Assembly (NCBI RefSeq): GCF_031755915.1
Contig: NC_083389.1
Location: 23,621,001-23,685,000, forward strand
DNA: 64,000 nucleotides
DNA from: Ziziphus jujuba
Taxonomy: Eukaryota > Streptophyta > Magnoliopsida > Rosales > Rhamnaceae
Direction: 5' to 3'
Shown: positions 12,213 to 23,770 of the stretch, piece by piece
Layout: each line of letters opens with the position of its first letter
Position numbering within the stretch: the first letter of the stretch is position 1
The notes under the pieces: model-generated
The model's database searches: none
Told to the model about the DNA's origin: nothing
Seen by the model: the letters and a program-made list of their open reading frames with translations, nothing else
Translations under genes and position numbers: made by a program

Positions 12213-13346
12213 TGATGAGTGTCGGCCGGAACCCACACAACCGACAACATGCTGTGGTGCTGACTCGATACGGATAAAGATCAGGCCAATCACTAGAGCT
12301 CAAGCCAAGAGATTCAAGAATGACCTAGCTGCCTTTATACAGGGAGTAATTACTTCTCAAAAGGGCTTGTCAATGCCTGAAGATACAAGACCCGTTTTAA
12401 ACATCCAAGTGGTGAAGGTCGATACATACCCGGGTAACTATTTTCACGCAAATATAGACTCCGGGTAGCAAGAAATGGTTCCAACACTTCATGGATTCAA
12501 TGAATATCACTAAGAGGTCATGGAATCAGGTCAAGGTATAATTAAAGGCAAACAAAATGGGCTTGTGCACATAGGAGGAGTTTTGGCTGAAAATTGCTTG
12601 ATTAGTTGCTGGCTTTACTGTATTTTACTGAGTTGGTTTTTTCTCTTTGTTCCAATCAAGGGCAACATGTGGGACTCAACAATAATCCTATTTGGCATCC
12701 TAAAAGGCATATGGAATATGATTTGGAGGTTAAATTGGTTAAAGATTGGTCCAAGCTAGCTTAATTAGAAAGATAGTTAATTTGTTTCCTAATTTGATTT
12801 TGACTTTTTGTTTTAGGAAATTAGTCTTTTATTTGGTTTCTATTTATTTATTTTCTGAAAAAATCAACTTAGGAAAGTTATTATTTTATTATTTTCATTG
12901 TAAATTAATTAATTCCCAATCCAAAATAAAGGAATTAATTAATCAAAATTAGATTAGGAAAGGAGAGAGAAAATTCGACCAAGCTTGGTTTCCTAATCCT
13001 TTTGGTTGGTTTTGTCCTAGGTTTTTAGAGTTTATTGTTTTGTGACTCTATCCTATTGAGGGCTTATTTTTTAGAAAGAGCACACCTTAATAATATTTAG
13101 AAATTATTTTGCGAGAAATAATTCTCTATGTTCTCTTTGAACACCTAAAAAACCATTAGAGAGTGAATGTTTTAGTTTTGACTTATCAATAGGATATCCA
13201 TCACCTATTGTGATACCTTCATTATACCAAGGTTTCTAATCATAGGTTGGTTAAGGGTTAAGGTTTTTCCATAAGAACTTGAACTTAATTAAGATCCGGA
13301 CTAATATAGCACAGGCTTAGGCGCGACTCGACCTAGGTTCATATCT
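12213..13346 (+). repeat. E1 3' LTR
   Basis: Begins TGATGAGTGTC and ends at ...TTCATATCT, where the family norm is ...TATCA, so the terminal A appears mutated. It is followed directly by the duplicated gcaag. The first 250 bp continue the upstream reading frame, open to 12468. Confidence 0.9.
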
Positions 13347-13351
13347 GCAAG

Positions 13352-13836
13352 GCCCATTACCAAATCTTGGCTTGTGAGATATTGGCCCAAAAGAATTGTG
13401 TACCACGTGTCATCTAGTAGCACAACCAAGTGTCAGGCAATGGCATAGTCACATGTGACAAGATATGGTGACATCATCTACCATGTCAACAGCCACATCA
13501 TCTGCCATGTCAGCATGACACATGACTATGGCGCCACGATAGTATGCTAGGTGATCATGAAGTTGGTGGGTGATGCCATTGTGACATCAGCGATGATGTC
13601 GATGCTGGTAAAGTAATTCACTAGGTGTATACAAAAATACAAAAAATTTATAGCATATACAGAAATTCTGTGAGAGTACACAGCAATTGTGCAAGTGTGT
13701 ATAGCGTATTATGGGTGTATAAAGAGAAATCCAGAAAAATCATATTGTTGTACTTTCTTATTAGAAATTGGGTTTAGATAGTTTGATGGTGTTTAAAACA
13801 ACAAATAATTGATTTTTGTTTTGTGATTTTACAGAA
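13352..13836 (+). other. Copia A leader, second part
   Basis: Continuation of the Copia A leader after E1. It contains imperfect repeats of an acatcatct.ccatgtca motif around 13465-13530. No gene was recognised before the gag start at 13837. Confidence 0.6.
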
Positions 13837-14379
13837 ATGGCAAGTGGATCAAATAATGTGACTTATGATATAAGTCAATTGTGCATGTTGAACAAGTTCC
13901 AATTCAACTCATATCATGTGGTCCAAATGCTTACTATTGTACTGGTTGCTATATCTGCAAATCATTCTGAGTGATTAGAGAAATTTAATAGAGCACATTT
14001 TAAGAGATGGCAACAAAAATGCTGTTTTGCTTAACCACCTAAACCTTGCAAGGTTCTTGACTGAAGATGCGCATATGAGTAATGAACAGAGTGGTGGAGA
14101 ACACTCATGGTGGTGGATGTGTGGGAGTATTCCGATTACTTATGTCAAAATTATATCTTGAATGGCTCATCAGATGCTTTGTACAGGACATATTATAGTA
14201 TGCAAAAAGTAAAAGAGTTATGGAAAACTTTGGATTGCAAATTCAAAATTGAGAATACTAGTGCCAAAAGGTTTGTAGTAAGCCAATTCTTGGAATTCAA
14301 AATGACAGATTCAAGGCCTCTAATAAGTTAAGTAGATAAGTTACAAGTGCTCATTCAAGAGATTCATTCTAAAAGGATG
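13837..14379 (+). pseudogene. Copia A gag (UBN2-type)
   Basis: Opens with MASGSN at 13837. The degraded gag can be followed in changing frames: FKRWQQK, LTTLNLARFLTED, then ELW.TLDCKF and FVVSQFLEFKM, which are typical of the UBN2 gag domain of Tork/Tnt1-like Copia elements. Several stops and frameshifts are present. The domain ends abruptly near 14379, where integrase sequence begins, so the zinc knuckle and protease are deleted. Confidence 0.8.
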
Positions 14380-15070
14380 ATAATTTTATAATTTTTGTCA
14401 ATGATAGCATAACATATTACTATGTATACATGCTTAAGAGGAAAGATGAGGCAATAGAAAAGTTTATCCTCTATAAAATTGAAGTTGAAAATCAACTCAA
14501 CAAAAAGATTAAAGTAATAAAAAGTGATGGTAGTGATGATACATAACTTCATTTGATAAATATTGTGTTCAACATGGTATTAGACATGAAGTTACCATAC
14601 CATATCCACTACCGTGAAATAGTGTGGTTGAATAGAAAAATCATACCTTAAAAGATATGATGAATGCAATGCTAATAAGTTCTAGATTATCTCAGGACTT
14701 AGGGGGGAAGCCATTTTGTCGGCAAATTATCTTTTAAATAAGGTGTCCTGGAATAATCAAGTGAATAAGCCCTATGACCTTTGGAAAGGAAGACAATCTT
14801 TTTATAAATACTTATGAATGTAGGGGTGTCTGGCCAAAGTAGTGGTATTACTCTTAAGAAAAGTGAAAATAGGTCCAAAAACAGTTGATTGCATCTTCAT
14901 AGGTTATGTTCAAAATGGTAGTACTTATCAGTTTCTTGTGTATAAGTCTGAAATTTTGATATACACAAGAACACGATAATGGAATCGAGAAATACATCAT
15001 TTTTTTGTGCACACTTTTCTATATAAGTTCGAAGAAGGAACGAGTTCATCTAAACGAGCATAAGATGTTA
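14380..15070 (+). pseudogene. Copia A integrase fragment
   Basis: Broken reading of a Copia integrase core: EAIEKFILYKIEVENQLNKK, then a block after the (lost) second catalytic region, NRKIIP.KDMMNAML, then GWLAKV/IGPKTVDCIFIGY of the C-terminal part. Stops occur in all frames. It continues into the linker before RT (ESEPQSFQEVVNS at about 15420). Confidence 0.75.
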
Positions 15071-15316
15071 TCAATGAAGATAATCATGATAGTGATCAAG
15101 AATGGGAAATGAAAGTTGTGACAAAGATGGAGCTTAGACGAAGCAAGAGACTAAGAACAGAAAAATCCTTTGGTCCAAATTTTACATGAAATAGGATCTT
15201 TATTTGAATACCATTTGTTAGCCAGTTTTTCGAAAATTCTGTTTTTGATAATTGGATGCCATTATAAGTACATTTAATATGCATTTGTCTATTCTAATCC
15301 TTTAAATCCTTAGACC

Positions 15317-15950
15317 ATGTGGGAAATTGAAGTAGTAGTACACGTACAATATTTTCAATCATTATCAAGAAGGACAAGAATGGAAAAATCTTTCGGTCTG
15401 AATTTTCTTACGTACATGCTAGAAAGTGAACCTCAGAGCTTTCAAGAAGTTGTAAACTCTTCTGAAGGAAATTTGTGGAGAGAAGACATAAAAGATGAGA
15501 TTGATTCCATCTTGCAAAATCACATTGGGAGTTAGTAGATTTTCCTCCAAGTTGTAAACCATTGGGTTACAAATGGATATATATAAGGAGAATGAGAGCA
15601 GATGGAAAAATAGATAAATATAAAGCAAAGTTTATAATTAAGCGGTACCAGCAACAAGAAGGCCTTGATTATTTTGATACATATTATCCAATAACGAGCA
15701 TAAATTTCATAAGAATTGTACTGGCCATCGTTGCATTGCGGGACCTTGAAGTACATTAAATGGATGTTAAAATAACCTTTCTTAATGGAGATCTTGATGA
15801 AGAAATCTTTATGGAGCAGCTTGAGTCTTTGCATCAGGACAAAAAACGAAAGCATGTAGATTGGTGAAATCCATGTATGGACTAAAACCAGCTCTAAAGC
15901 AGTGGCATCATAAATTTGATAATGTCATGCTAAATAATGGATTTAAAATA
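15317..15950 (+). pseudogene. Copia A reverse transcriptase, first half
   Basis: Copia RT N-terminus with KPLGYKWIY, then KYKAKFIIKRY.Q.EGLDYFDT and VHXMDVKITFLNGDLDEE. The catalytic MDVK block is recognisable, and stops at about 15536 and 15757 interrupt the frame. RT copies element RNA to cDNA. A frameshift near 15855-15950 separates this part from the YVDD-containing part. Confidence 0.85.
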
Positions 15951-15951
15951 A

Positions 15952-16975
15952 ATGAACGTTGATAAATATGTTCATGTAATAGATACAGAGAATGGATATG
16001 TCATTTTTTGTTTTTATGTAGATGATATGCTCATTAGAGATAGTGACGACAATATGGTCCAAACTACGAAAGCCATGTTAAAATCCAAATTTAATATGAA
16101 AGATATGGAGCTTACTGATGTGATTTTAGAAGTGAAAATCAGTAGGATTTTGAATGCAATCATTCTTAGTCAAACATATTATGTGGATACAATACTAGCT
16201 AAGTTTAGTAAAGACGATACTGGTATAGCCAGAACACCTATAGATATGAGTTTACACTTATCCAAGAATAAAGAGGAGAGTGTATCTCAAGCAGAATATA
16301 CAAGGGTGATTGGAAGTCTGATGTACCTAATGAACTATACAAGACCAGACATAGCTAATACTGTGAGTAGACTGAATAGCTACATGAGTAATCCAAATAA
16401 ATATCATTAAAAAGGAATTGTTAGAGTACTAAGGTATTTACGTTATATCTATGATTATGGACTAAAAAACTATACAAGATATCCTGCTGTATTAGAAGGA
16501 TACATTGATGCGAACTGGATGTCATATATCAAAAATTCAAAGTCCATGAGTGGCTATGTGTTCACATTAATAGGTACAACCGTAACATGAAAATCCTCAA
16601 AACAAATTATTATAACTCGATCCACGATAGAATCTGAGTTCATTGCATTAGATAAATGTGGTAAAGAGGTTGAATGACTACTCTAATTTTTAGAGTATAT
16701 TCCAAGGTGGCCTAAACTTGTCTTAGCAATAATTATACATTGGGATAGTCAATTTGTGATTGAAAAGGTACCTAGACACATTCATCGCAGATATAATTTC
16801 ATTAGGCAGTTAATCTCAATTGGAGTTATCTTGATAGACTATGTAAAGTCGGAAAATAACATTGCGGATCCATTAACCAAATAGTTAGATAGAGATTTAG
16901 TTAAGAAATCACCAAGGGGAATGGGATTGAAGCCTATAAGGAAAATCAATACGATGGAAACTCAACCTAGTTGAT
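15952..16975 (+). pseudogene. Copia A reverse transcriptase YVDD region and RNase H
   Basis: Open from 15952 to 16410, with the polymerase YVDD at 16015-16026, SKFNMKDM, LSQTYYVDTIL and YTR.IGSLMYLMNYTRPD. It then continues with stops through RNase H ([25 protein letters not shown]) and the C-terminal SENNIADPLTK block near 16850. It is non-functional because of stops. E2 inserted just downstream, at 16985. Confidence 0.88.
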
Positions 16976-16984
16976 AAAAGATCA

Positions 16985-18114
16985 TGATGAGAATCCGCCC
17001 GATCCCACACAACTGATAACCCGCTAGGGTGATGACCTAATACAGATGAAGACCATGCTGATCACTTGGGCGCAAGCTAAGAGATTTAAGGACAACCTAG
17101 CCGCTTTAATCTAGGGAGTAATTAATTCTCAAAGGAACTTGTCAATATCGAAGATACAAGATCCGTTTTAAGCATATAAGTGGTAAAGGCCGACTCGGAC
17201 CCGGGTAGCTGCTTTCTTACAAATATGGACTCCGGGCAGTAAGAAATGGTTCCAACTCTTCATGGATTTAATGAATATCATTAAGAGGATATGGAATCCA
17301 TCCAAGGAAAATCAAAAGCATCTAAAATGTGTTTGTACGGATAGAAAGTCAATTTGGACGAAAATATGTTGTTTAGCCGCTGACTTTGACTATTCTTCTT
17401 GTTCAAGCAAGTTTGATCTATTCCAATCAAGGGCAACATGTCAGAATCATTATTGATCATATTTGGTATCCGACATGGCATATGAAAGCTAATTTTGAGC
17501 CTAAACAAGCTGGAGATTGGTCAAAGTTAGCTTACTTAGAAAGATAGTCAATTTGTTTCCTAATTTGATTTTAACTTTTTGTTTTAGGAAATTAGTCTTT
17601 TATTTGGTTTCTATTTATTTATTTGCTAGAAAAATCAACTTAGGAAATTTATTATTTTATTATTTTTATTGTGAATTAATTAATTCCTATTTCAAAATTA
17701 AGGAATTAATTAATCCAAATTAGATTAGGAAATGGGGTAATTTTCAGCCATCATTAGGTTTCCTATTCTATGTGGCTGGTTTTACCTAGTTAATTCGGGT
17801 TTTAGGTTGTAACTTTTTTAGCCTATTTAAGGGATTGTTTTATCAATAATATTCGGTACATTATTCTTACAAAAAAATATTTGTGAGATTGAATTCTCTT
17901 TGTTCTCTTTGAACATCTAAAACACCATTGGTGAATGAATGTTTTAGTTTGACTTATCAATAGGATATCCATCACCTATTGTGGTGCCTTTATTATACCA
18001 AAGTTTCTAATCACAGGTTGGTTAGGGGTTGAGGTGACCATTAGAACTTGAACATAATTAGATCTGGGCTAATATAATATGGGTTTAGGCGCAGGTTGTC
18101 CTAGGTTAGTATCA
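16985..18114 (+). repeat. E2 5' LTR
   Basis: The 1130-bp LTR begins TGATGAGAATCC and ends GTATCA, followed by the PBS. A cctatttaaggg TATA-like box lies near 17822. Confidence 0.93.
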
Positions 18115-18116
18115 TT

Positions 18117-18128
18117 TGGTATCAGAGC
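18117..18128 (+). other. E2 primer-binding site (initiator tRNA-Met type)
   Basis: TGGTATCAGAGC, complementary to the 3' end of plant initiator tRNA-Met, starts 3 bases after the 5' LTR end. This is the usual place for priming minus-strand cDNA. Confidence 0.93.
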
Positions 18129-18242
18129 CAAATTTTGTTCAGGTTTGAATAATATTTATTTGCTTTATTTTATTTTGTGTTAATATGAAATTTTAGCATT
18201 AGGTTAAGGTTGCACCCATCTCATACACGTTCAACATCTTAC

Positions 18243-18273
<31 letters not shown>

Positions 18274-19306
18274 TTCATTTCTAGTTAAATTAGGATTTCC
18301 TTGTTTTACCGTATTTTTATTTCCTAGTTTGTTGGTTGTTTTTATCACTGTTCTTGTTAATTTAGTTTATTGTTAATTTGTATTTGCTATTCTTGATCTT
18401 AAATATTTGCATTCACATATTCAAAAAAAAAAAAAAAAAAGAAGAAGAAGAGAGAAAAGGAGTGTGTTTACAGTAAAATATAAAAAAATAAAAATGCAAC
18501 TTTTGTATTTTGTTTTGGAGGTCATGAGTTTGGTGTTTATTTGGTGTTGGAATCGCAATTCTAGTGTTGATTTTTGATACTACAGTTGTTTTATGTTCTA
18601 TGAGTCAAAAAAAAAAAAAAAAGATGAAGAAGAAAGCTGAATAGATATTAAAAAAAAAAAGCTACAGTTTGTTGAATTTGGAATTTTAATTGTTTGCTGG
18701 AAATTGTTGGAGCTGCTAATTTGTTGCGTATTTAGTCATTATTTGGAGTTGCTGGAACTTTATTTGCTACTGGGAATTTTTATTTGTGAGAGATAAAATT
18801 ATTTGGATTAAATCTGTAAGGGATAAACAAAAACTCTAATTACAAATAACAACAACCAACAACTATCCTATATTTTTGTTCGATTTGATTCTTGTTCGAG
18901 TTTGAATTTCTTTCTCTATATTTACTCCTTGAATTATTGTTTCATTAATATTCTAGACAGTTTTTAATTCATTCCCCAAAATTTACTTGTTGATTTACTT
19001 TGTTTTTGCTTAGAAAAGCCAAGAATAGGTATCTTCATTCTGCTTGGTATTTGTTTGATTTAGTTGCTGTTTTGTTGATAAGTTAAATTAAAGAATACTT
19101 GTGATATAATTGCTGTTTTGTGGGTGTTTTAATTAAAGCTTTGAGATACTTCTTTGAGTGGAAAAAGACAAGAGAGTGTGAGTTTAAAAGAGAGTAAAAG
19201 CCGAAACTAGTGTGCAAACATAAGTGTCAAGACCTTGATTTAGTGAAACATGTAAGGGAGTGAATTTGGTGAGGTCTTATTTTATTTTTGTATTATTCAT
19301 ACTAAC
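18129..19306 (+). other. E2 leader region
   Basis: Non-coding leader, homologous to those of E1 and E3. It contains an (AT)n run at about 18250-18272 and A-rich tracts near 18423-18450 and 18608-18660. Confidence 0.75.
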
Positions 19307-21072
19307 ATGGCAGATTCAAGGGTGAGCAGAGGAGATCCACCATTGAGAATTAATGAAGAAGAGTCCATAGGATTCAAAGGAGATTCCCGAGCTACGGGTA
19401 GTGGAGACGAGCACACGGACATGAAGGCACTCTTGGAGCAATTACAGCGGATGAATGCTCAATTTGATCACATAAATCAATGGATGGATAGGTTAGAAAC
19501 ATCATAAGGAGAGCCAAATACAAGGTTTGATGCTCATGGAGGCTGAGGTCGAGATCAAGGAGGCTGAGGTCGAGGTCAAGGAGACCGAGGGCAACTTAGA
19601 GAAGAATTCAAGGAAGGCAATTTTGGAGATGACTTAGATGAGGGATATAATGAAATTTTTGAACCTCAAAGGAAGGCGAAACTGTGGGAGACCAGCAAGG
19701 AATGAAGATGATGATCTTGGAAATATCAAGGTAAATATTCCACCTTTCATTGGAAAAAATGACCTAGAAGCTTATTTAGAATGGAATGAGTGAATGCAGA
19801 TGATTTTTAACTGTCACCACTATTCAGAGGCCAAGAAAGTTAAATTGGCAGCAACGGCATTTGAACACTATGCACTCCAATGGTGGACTAATGAGCAAAA
19901 CACTCGAAGAAGAGTTGGTGATGACTTGATTACTACATTACGACAATTGAAAGGAGCCATGAGGAAGTGATTTGTATCATCACACTATCATAGGTTGCTG
20001 CATCAAAGACATCAATCTTTATCTCAAGGAAATAGGTATGTGGAGGATTATTACAAGGAGATGGAGATACTTATGGTGAGGTTAAGCATGAATGAAGATA
20101 GGGAAGCAACCATGGCAAGGTTCCTTGGTGGATTGAATCATGAAATAGCTAACCAATTGAAATTGCAACAATATGTGGAATTGGAGGATATGTTGCATGT
20201 GGCTATTAAACTTGAGCATCAATTTAAGAGAAGGGGTACAAGCTCAAGGTTTGGAGGGGTTTCAAGCAGCGGGTGGACAAATTCAACTAGTTGGAGAAGT
20301 AACCTCACGTTTGCGCCAAGGCTAAAACCAAATCAAGATGAAGGAAGTGCCATTCGGTGAAGGAAAGATAACTAAGCCGAACTTGTTCAAGCACACAAAT
20401 CTAAAGGTAAATCTGATCCTAAACCTTCAAGAACTAGAGATATTGTTTGCTCTAAGTGCCAGGGCCGAGGACATACTACTAACCAATGCCCAAACTGAAG
20501 AATAATGGTGTTGAAGGACAATAGCGAGTTGGAAGCTGATAGTGATGATGCTGAAATTGAGACCAAGCATGAACAGGAAGATATTAAAGATGAAGATGAA
20601 ACCCTAAAGGCTTCAGATTCTGAATTAAGCTTGGTGGTAAGGAGAATGTTGAGTGTATACAAGGATAAGGATCAAGTTTAAAGAGAAAACATCTTCCATA
20701 CCTGATGTGAAATTCAAGGTAATGTATGTAGTATGATAATTGATAGTGGAAGTTGTGCTAATATAGATTACAATAGCTTAATGATAGTGGCGATATGAAA
20801 ATAAATAAACAAACCAAAGTAAAATTCAGCATTGACAAATATGCGGATGTTGTATTTTATTCCTATGCATGCGGGTCATATTTGATAAGGATGCCATACA
20901 TTGTGGGAAAGCAAATTCCATTGTATTTAAATTTAAAGGGAAAAAGATTAAGCTGGATCCATTAACTCCAAAGGAAGTATTTAGAGATCAACTTCAAATG
21001 CAACAAAGGAGGGAGGCCAAAAAGCTTAAAGAAAGGACTAGTATGGCACCCACGGCAGCAACACCAATCTAA
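19307..21072 (+). pseudogene. E2 gag-protease
   Basis: Starts MADSRVSRGDPPLRINEEES at 19307 and is open to 19507. It is then disrupted, with a repeated glycine-rich coding stretch around 19545-19600. The gag core is open at 19995-20360 (EMEILMVRLSMNED, LNHEIANQLKLQQYVELEDML). A zinc knuckle (CSKCQGRGHTTNQC) at about 20450 has all four ligands. The protease keeps IIDSGSC near 20740 but a deletion follows. Its tail (FKFKGKKIKLDPLTPKEVF) resumes by 20930. Several stops make it inactive. Confidence 0.85.
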
Positions 21073-21189
21073 GGAGGCAAGGTCAAACAAAACCAACTAG
21101 GTAAGTGTCCCAAACTTAGACTTGAAGGGAAAGCAAGGGAGAAAGCTAAGAGAGAGAAAGAAAGAGCAAAACCCTAGCGTGAGAGTGAA

Positions 21190-21708
21190 AAAAGTGGTTC
21201 CATAAGTGGGAACGAAAAAGAAAGAAAAGAAAAATAAAAATTTTTATCTTAGCTTTGGAGATGTTAATAAAGAAATTTTGAATAAGAAACCATTGCTGTT
21301 TATGATTTATAAAGATGCTTTTATTGTATGGAACTTTATCTGCATCGTTGAGAGCTTTACTTAGTGGAAATTTGAAAATTTGGAAGAAATTATTTGCTAA
21401 CTTTAAAAAGTATATTTTTACCATAATGAGCATGCATTTCTAGATTTTGTTGTATTAGTGTTTGATCCAAGAGATTTAGTTTGGTTGCACTTAAGGAAGG
21501 AGAGGATTCCAGAACAAAGGAAGTCTAGGCTTATGCCTCGTGGAGATGGACCTTTTCAAGTTTTGGAGCGGATTCATAAAAATGGCTACAAACTTTATTT
21601 ACCGGGTGAGTATAATGTTAGTGCTACATTTAATGTTGCTGACTTATCTCCTTTTTCTGTAAGTGATGACTTTGATTTGAGGGCAAATCCTTTTCAAAAG
21701 AAGGGGAA
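21190..21708 (+). pseudogene. E2 pol remnant and integrase C-terminus
   Basis: Carries the same linker (FGDVNKE.LNKKPLL), short integrase-like then RT-like fragment, and integrase C-terminal domain as E1 and E3. From 21458 the tail is open: [35 protein letters not shown] and [19 protein letters not shown]. It crosses into the 3' LTR and reads to 21769, and a second frame is open at 21770-22009. The integrase C-terminal domain binds DNA and can steer integration; without the catalytic core it cannot integrate. Confidence 0.85.
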
Positions 21709-22840
21709 TGATGAGAATCCGCCCGAGTCCGCACAACTGACAACCCGCGGGGGTGCTGACCAGATATGAATGAAGACCGAGCTGATCACTAGGGCTCAAG
21801 CTAAGAGATTGAAGGATAACCTAACTAATTTTGTCCAGGGAGTAATTAATTCTCAAAGAGGCTTGTCAATACCCAAAGATTCAAGATCCATTTTAAGCAT
21901 ACAAGTGGTGAAGGCCGATACGGACCCCGGTAATTGTTTTCTTGCAAATATGGACTCCGGGCAGCAAAAAATGATTCCAACAGTTCATGGGTTCAATGAA
22001 TATCATTAAGAGGAAATGGAATACAGCCAAGGAAAAATCAAAAGCATCTAAAATGGGCTTGTATGGACAACAAGTCAATTTGGCCAAAAATGTGCTGTTT
22101 AGCTGCTGTCTTTGACTATTCTTCTTCTTCAAGCAAGTTTGACCTATTCCAATCAAAGGGCAACGTATGGGAGTCATTATTAATCATATATATTATCCTA
22201 CATGGCATATGAAAGCTGATTTGGGGCTCAAACAAGCTGGATATTGGTTGAAGTTAGCTTACTTAGAAAGATAGTCAATTTGTTTCCTAGTTTGATTTTA
22301 ACTTTTTGTTTTAGGAAATTAGTCTTTTATTTGGTTTCTATTTATTTATTTGCTGAAAAAATCAACTTAGGAAAGTTATTATTTTATTATTTTCATTGTA
22401 AATTAATTAATTCCTATTTCAAAATTAAGGAATTAATTAATCCAAATTAGATTAGGAAAGGAGATGATTTTCGGTCATCATTAGGTTTCCTATTCTAGGT
22501 GGCCAGTTTTACCTAGTTAATTAAGGTTTTATTTCGTAACTTTTTTAGCCTATTTAAGGGCTTGTTGTATCAATAATATTCAGTACATTATTTATACAGA
22601 AAATTATTTGTGAGATTGAATTTTCTTTGTTCTCTTTGAACACCTAAAACACCATTAATGAATGAGTGTTTTAGTTTGACTTATCAATAGGATATGCATC
22701 ACCTATTATGGTGTCTTCATTATACCAAAGTTTCTAATCACAGGTTGGTTAGGGATTGAGTGATCATTAAAACTTGAACATAATTAGATCTGGGCTAATA
22801 TAATACGGGTTTACGCATAGGTCGTCCTAGGTTCGTATCA
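21709..22840 (+). repeat. E2 3' LTR
   Basis: The 1132-bp LTR begins TGATGAGAATCCGCCCG and ends TTCGTATCA, matching 16985-18114. Its first 300 bp continue the element's coding frame (ITRAQAKRLKDNL and DTDPG motifs). Confidence 0.93.
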
Positions 22841-22845
22841 AATCC

Positions 22846-23474
22846 CAAGATCTAGGTTTAATGGGAGAACACAATTATAAAGACTGGTAAGGATCACTGT
22901 AGGGGTTAATCCTCTATTCATTCCTATGATGAAACAGTGATAGATGACGGTTAAGCATAGAAAATGTTTTTACTGATTCCTATATGTGTGTATTTGGTAG
23001 TCTATGCATTAACTTACTGATTACATTGGAAATAGGAATCACCTATGTAAAAGAGAAGAGTAGCTGCTCCAAAGGAGAATTGTTAAGGGCACAATTCCCT
23101 AGAAGCTCTCGCAGAACTAAGAAGGTGTTCAAGGCTAAAATGAACACAACAGTGGAGAATTGAAGTGTACTAAGAAGGAATCATGTGTGAACTATATTAT
23201 CATTTACATAAATAATGAAGTGGTTTAAAGATATCAAATCTACCACTAGTCAGTAAAGTAAATATAGTCTCACAAAGGAAGGTTCAAAAAGTACCATCTG
23301 TCTATTCTATGCAGATTTGAACCATAAAGCTTTACTGCTAGAGTCCTGCATTGTCTTTAGTCGCCAAATCATTCATATGGGGATGGTAACATCAAATCAT
23401 TCATGTAGGGGATGGCAACACTTTACGTTAGAAACCTGCATTGTTTTTAGTCATCAAATCATTTATGTGGGGGA
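22846..23474 (+). other. Copia A region between pol and the 3' LTR
   Basis: Resumes the Copia A sequence after E2, with the standard cccaagatct context that follows Copia pol. It is non-coding. At 23335-23474 an approximately 40-bp motif ending in a purine-rich tract (ggggatggtaac type) occurs about three times, the last directly before the 3' LTR where the polypurine tract should be. Confidence 0.7.
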
Positions 23475-23770
23475 TGGTAATGTTTTAAACATTTATAACA
23501 TTTTAAATTTTTTTGGTTTAGTGTGAATGATTTTTCATTGATGGAAATTAAAGGGAATAAATGGATTTGAACGGTGACTTTTAAAATTTCTAACATTTGG
23601 GTCTTATGAGGCTAAATATACAGCCTTTTGGAGCTCTCCTTTTAGCGAAGAAAAGAGTTGAAAAAGAAGAAGTATTTTGAGGACCTGTAATGTAGTTTAC
23701 ATAATGTACATAAGTATGGTAAAGTTTAGGTACATTAAGTTCGCAATGAAATATTTTGATGGTGCCCTGT
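23475..23770 (+). repeat. Copia A 3' LTR, first part
   Basis: Begins TGGTAATG and matches 6555 onward of the 5' LTR. It is cut at 23770 by the E3 insertion and resumes at 29473. The duplicated pentamer cctgt occupies 23766-23770. Confidence 0.88.

Larger units (their letters stand above)
7478..13346 (+). mobile_element. E1, non-autonomous CRM-like Gypsy element
   Basis: The 5869-bp element is bordered by the direct duplication gcaag (7473-7477 and 13347-13351). The LTRs are at 7478-8548 and 12213-13346. Order inside: about 1.2-kb leader, gag, protease, a short scrambled pol remnant, the integrase C-terminus, then the 3' LTR. The last roughly 50 bp of the 5' LTR and the PBS have been deleted, so this copy cannot prime reverse transcription. 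It shares structure and junctions with E2 and E3. It was inserted into the leader of Copia A. Confidence 0.92.
16985..22840 (+). mobile_element. E2, non-autonomous CRM-like Gypsy element
   Basis: The 5856-bp element has LTRs at 16985-18114 and 21709-22840. The flanks read gatca (16980-16984) and aatcc (22841-22845). Both differ by one base from gatcc, which also restores the Copia A sequence either side (...aaaagatc / cccaagatct), so a gatcc duplication is inferred. The PBS is intact. Gag is broken, the protease is partly deleted, and the same scrambled pol remnant and integrase tail as in E1 and E3 are present. Confidence 0.9.

Noticed and set aside
12746..12952. A recurring hydrophobic open frame of 68 codons found at the same place in three LTRs (also 17517-17723 and 22244-22450)
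   Set aside because: It lies in the AT-rich middle of the LTR and recurs because the LTRs are copies. There is no start context or family match, and the other LTRs of the family lack it.
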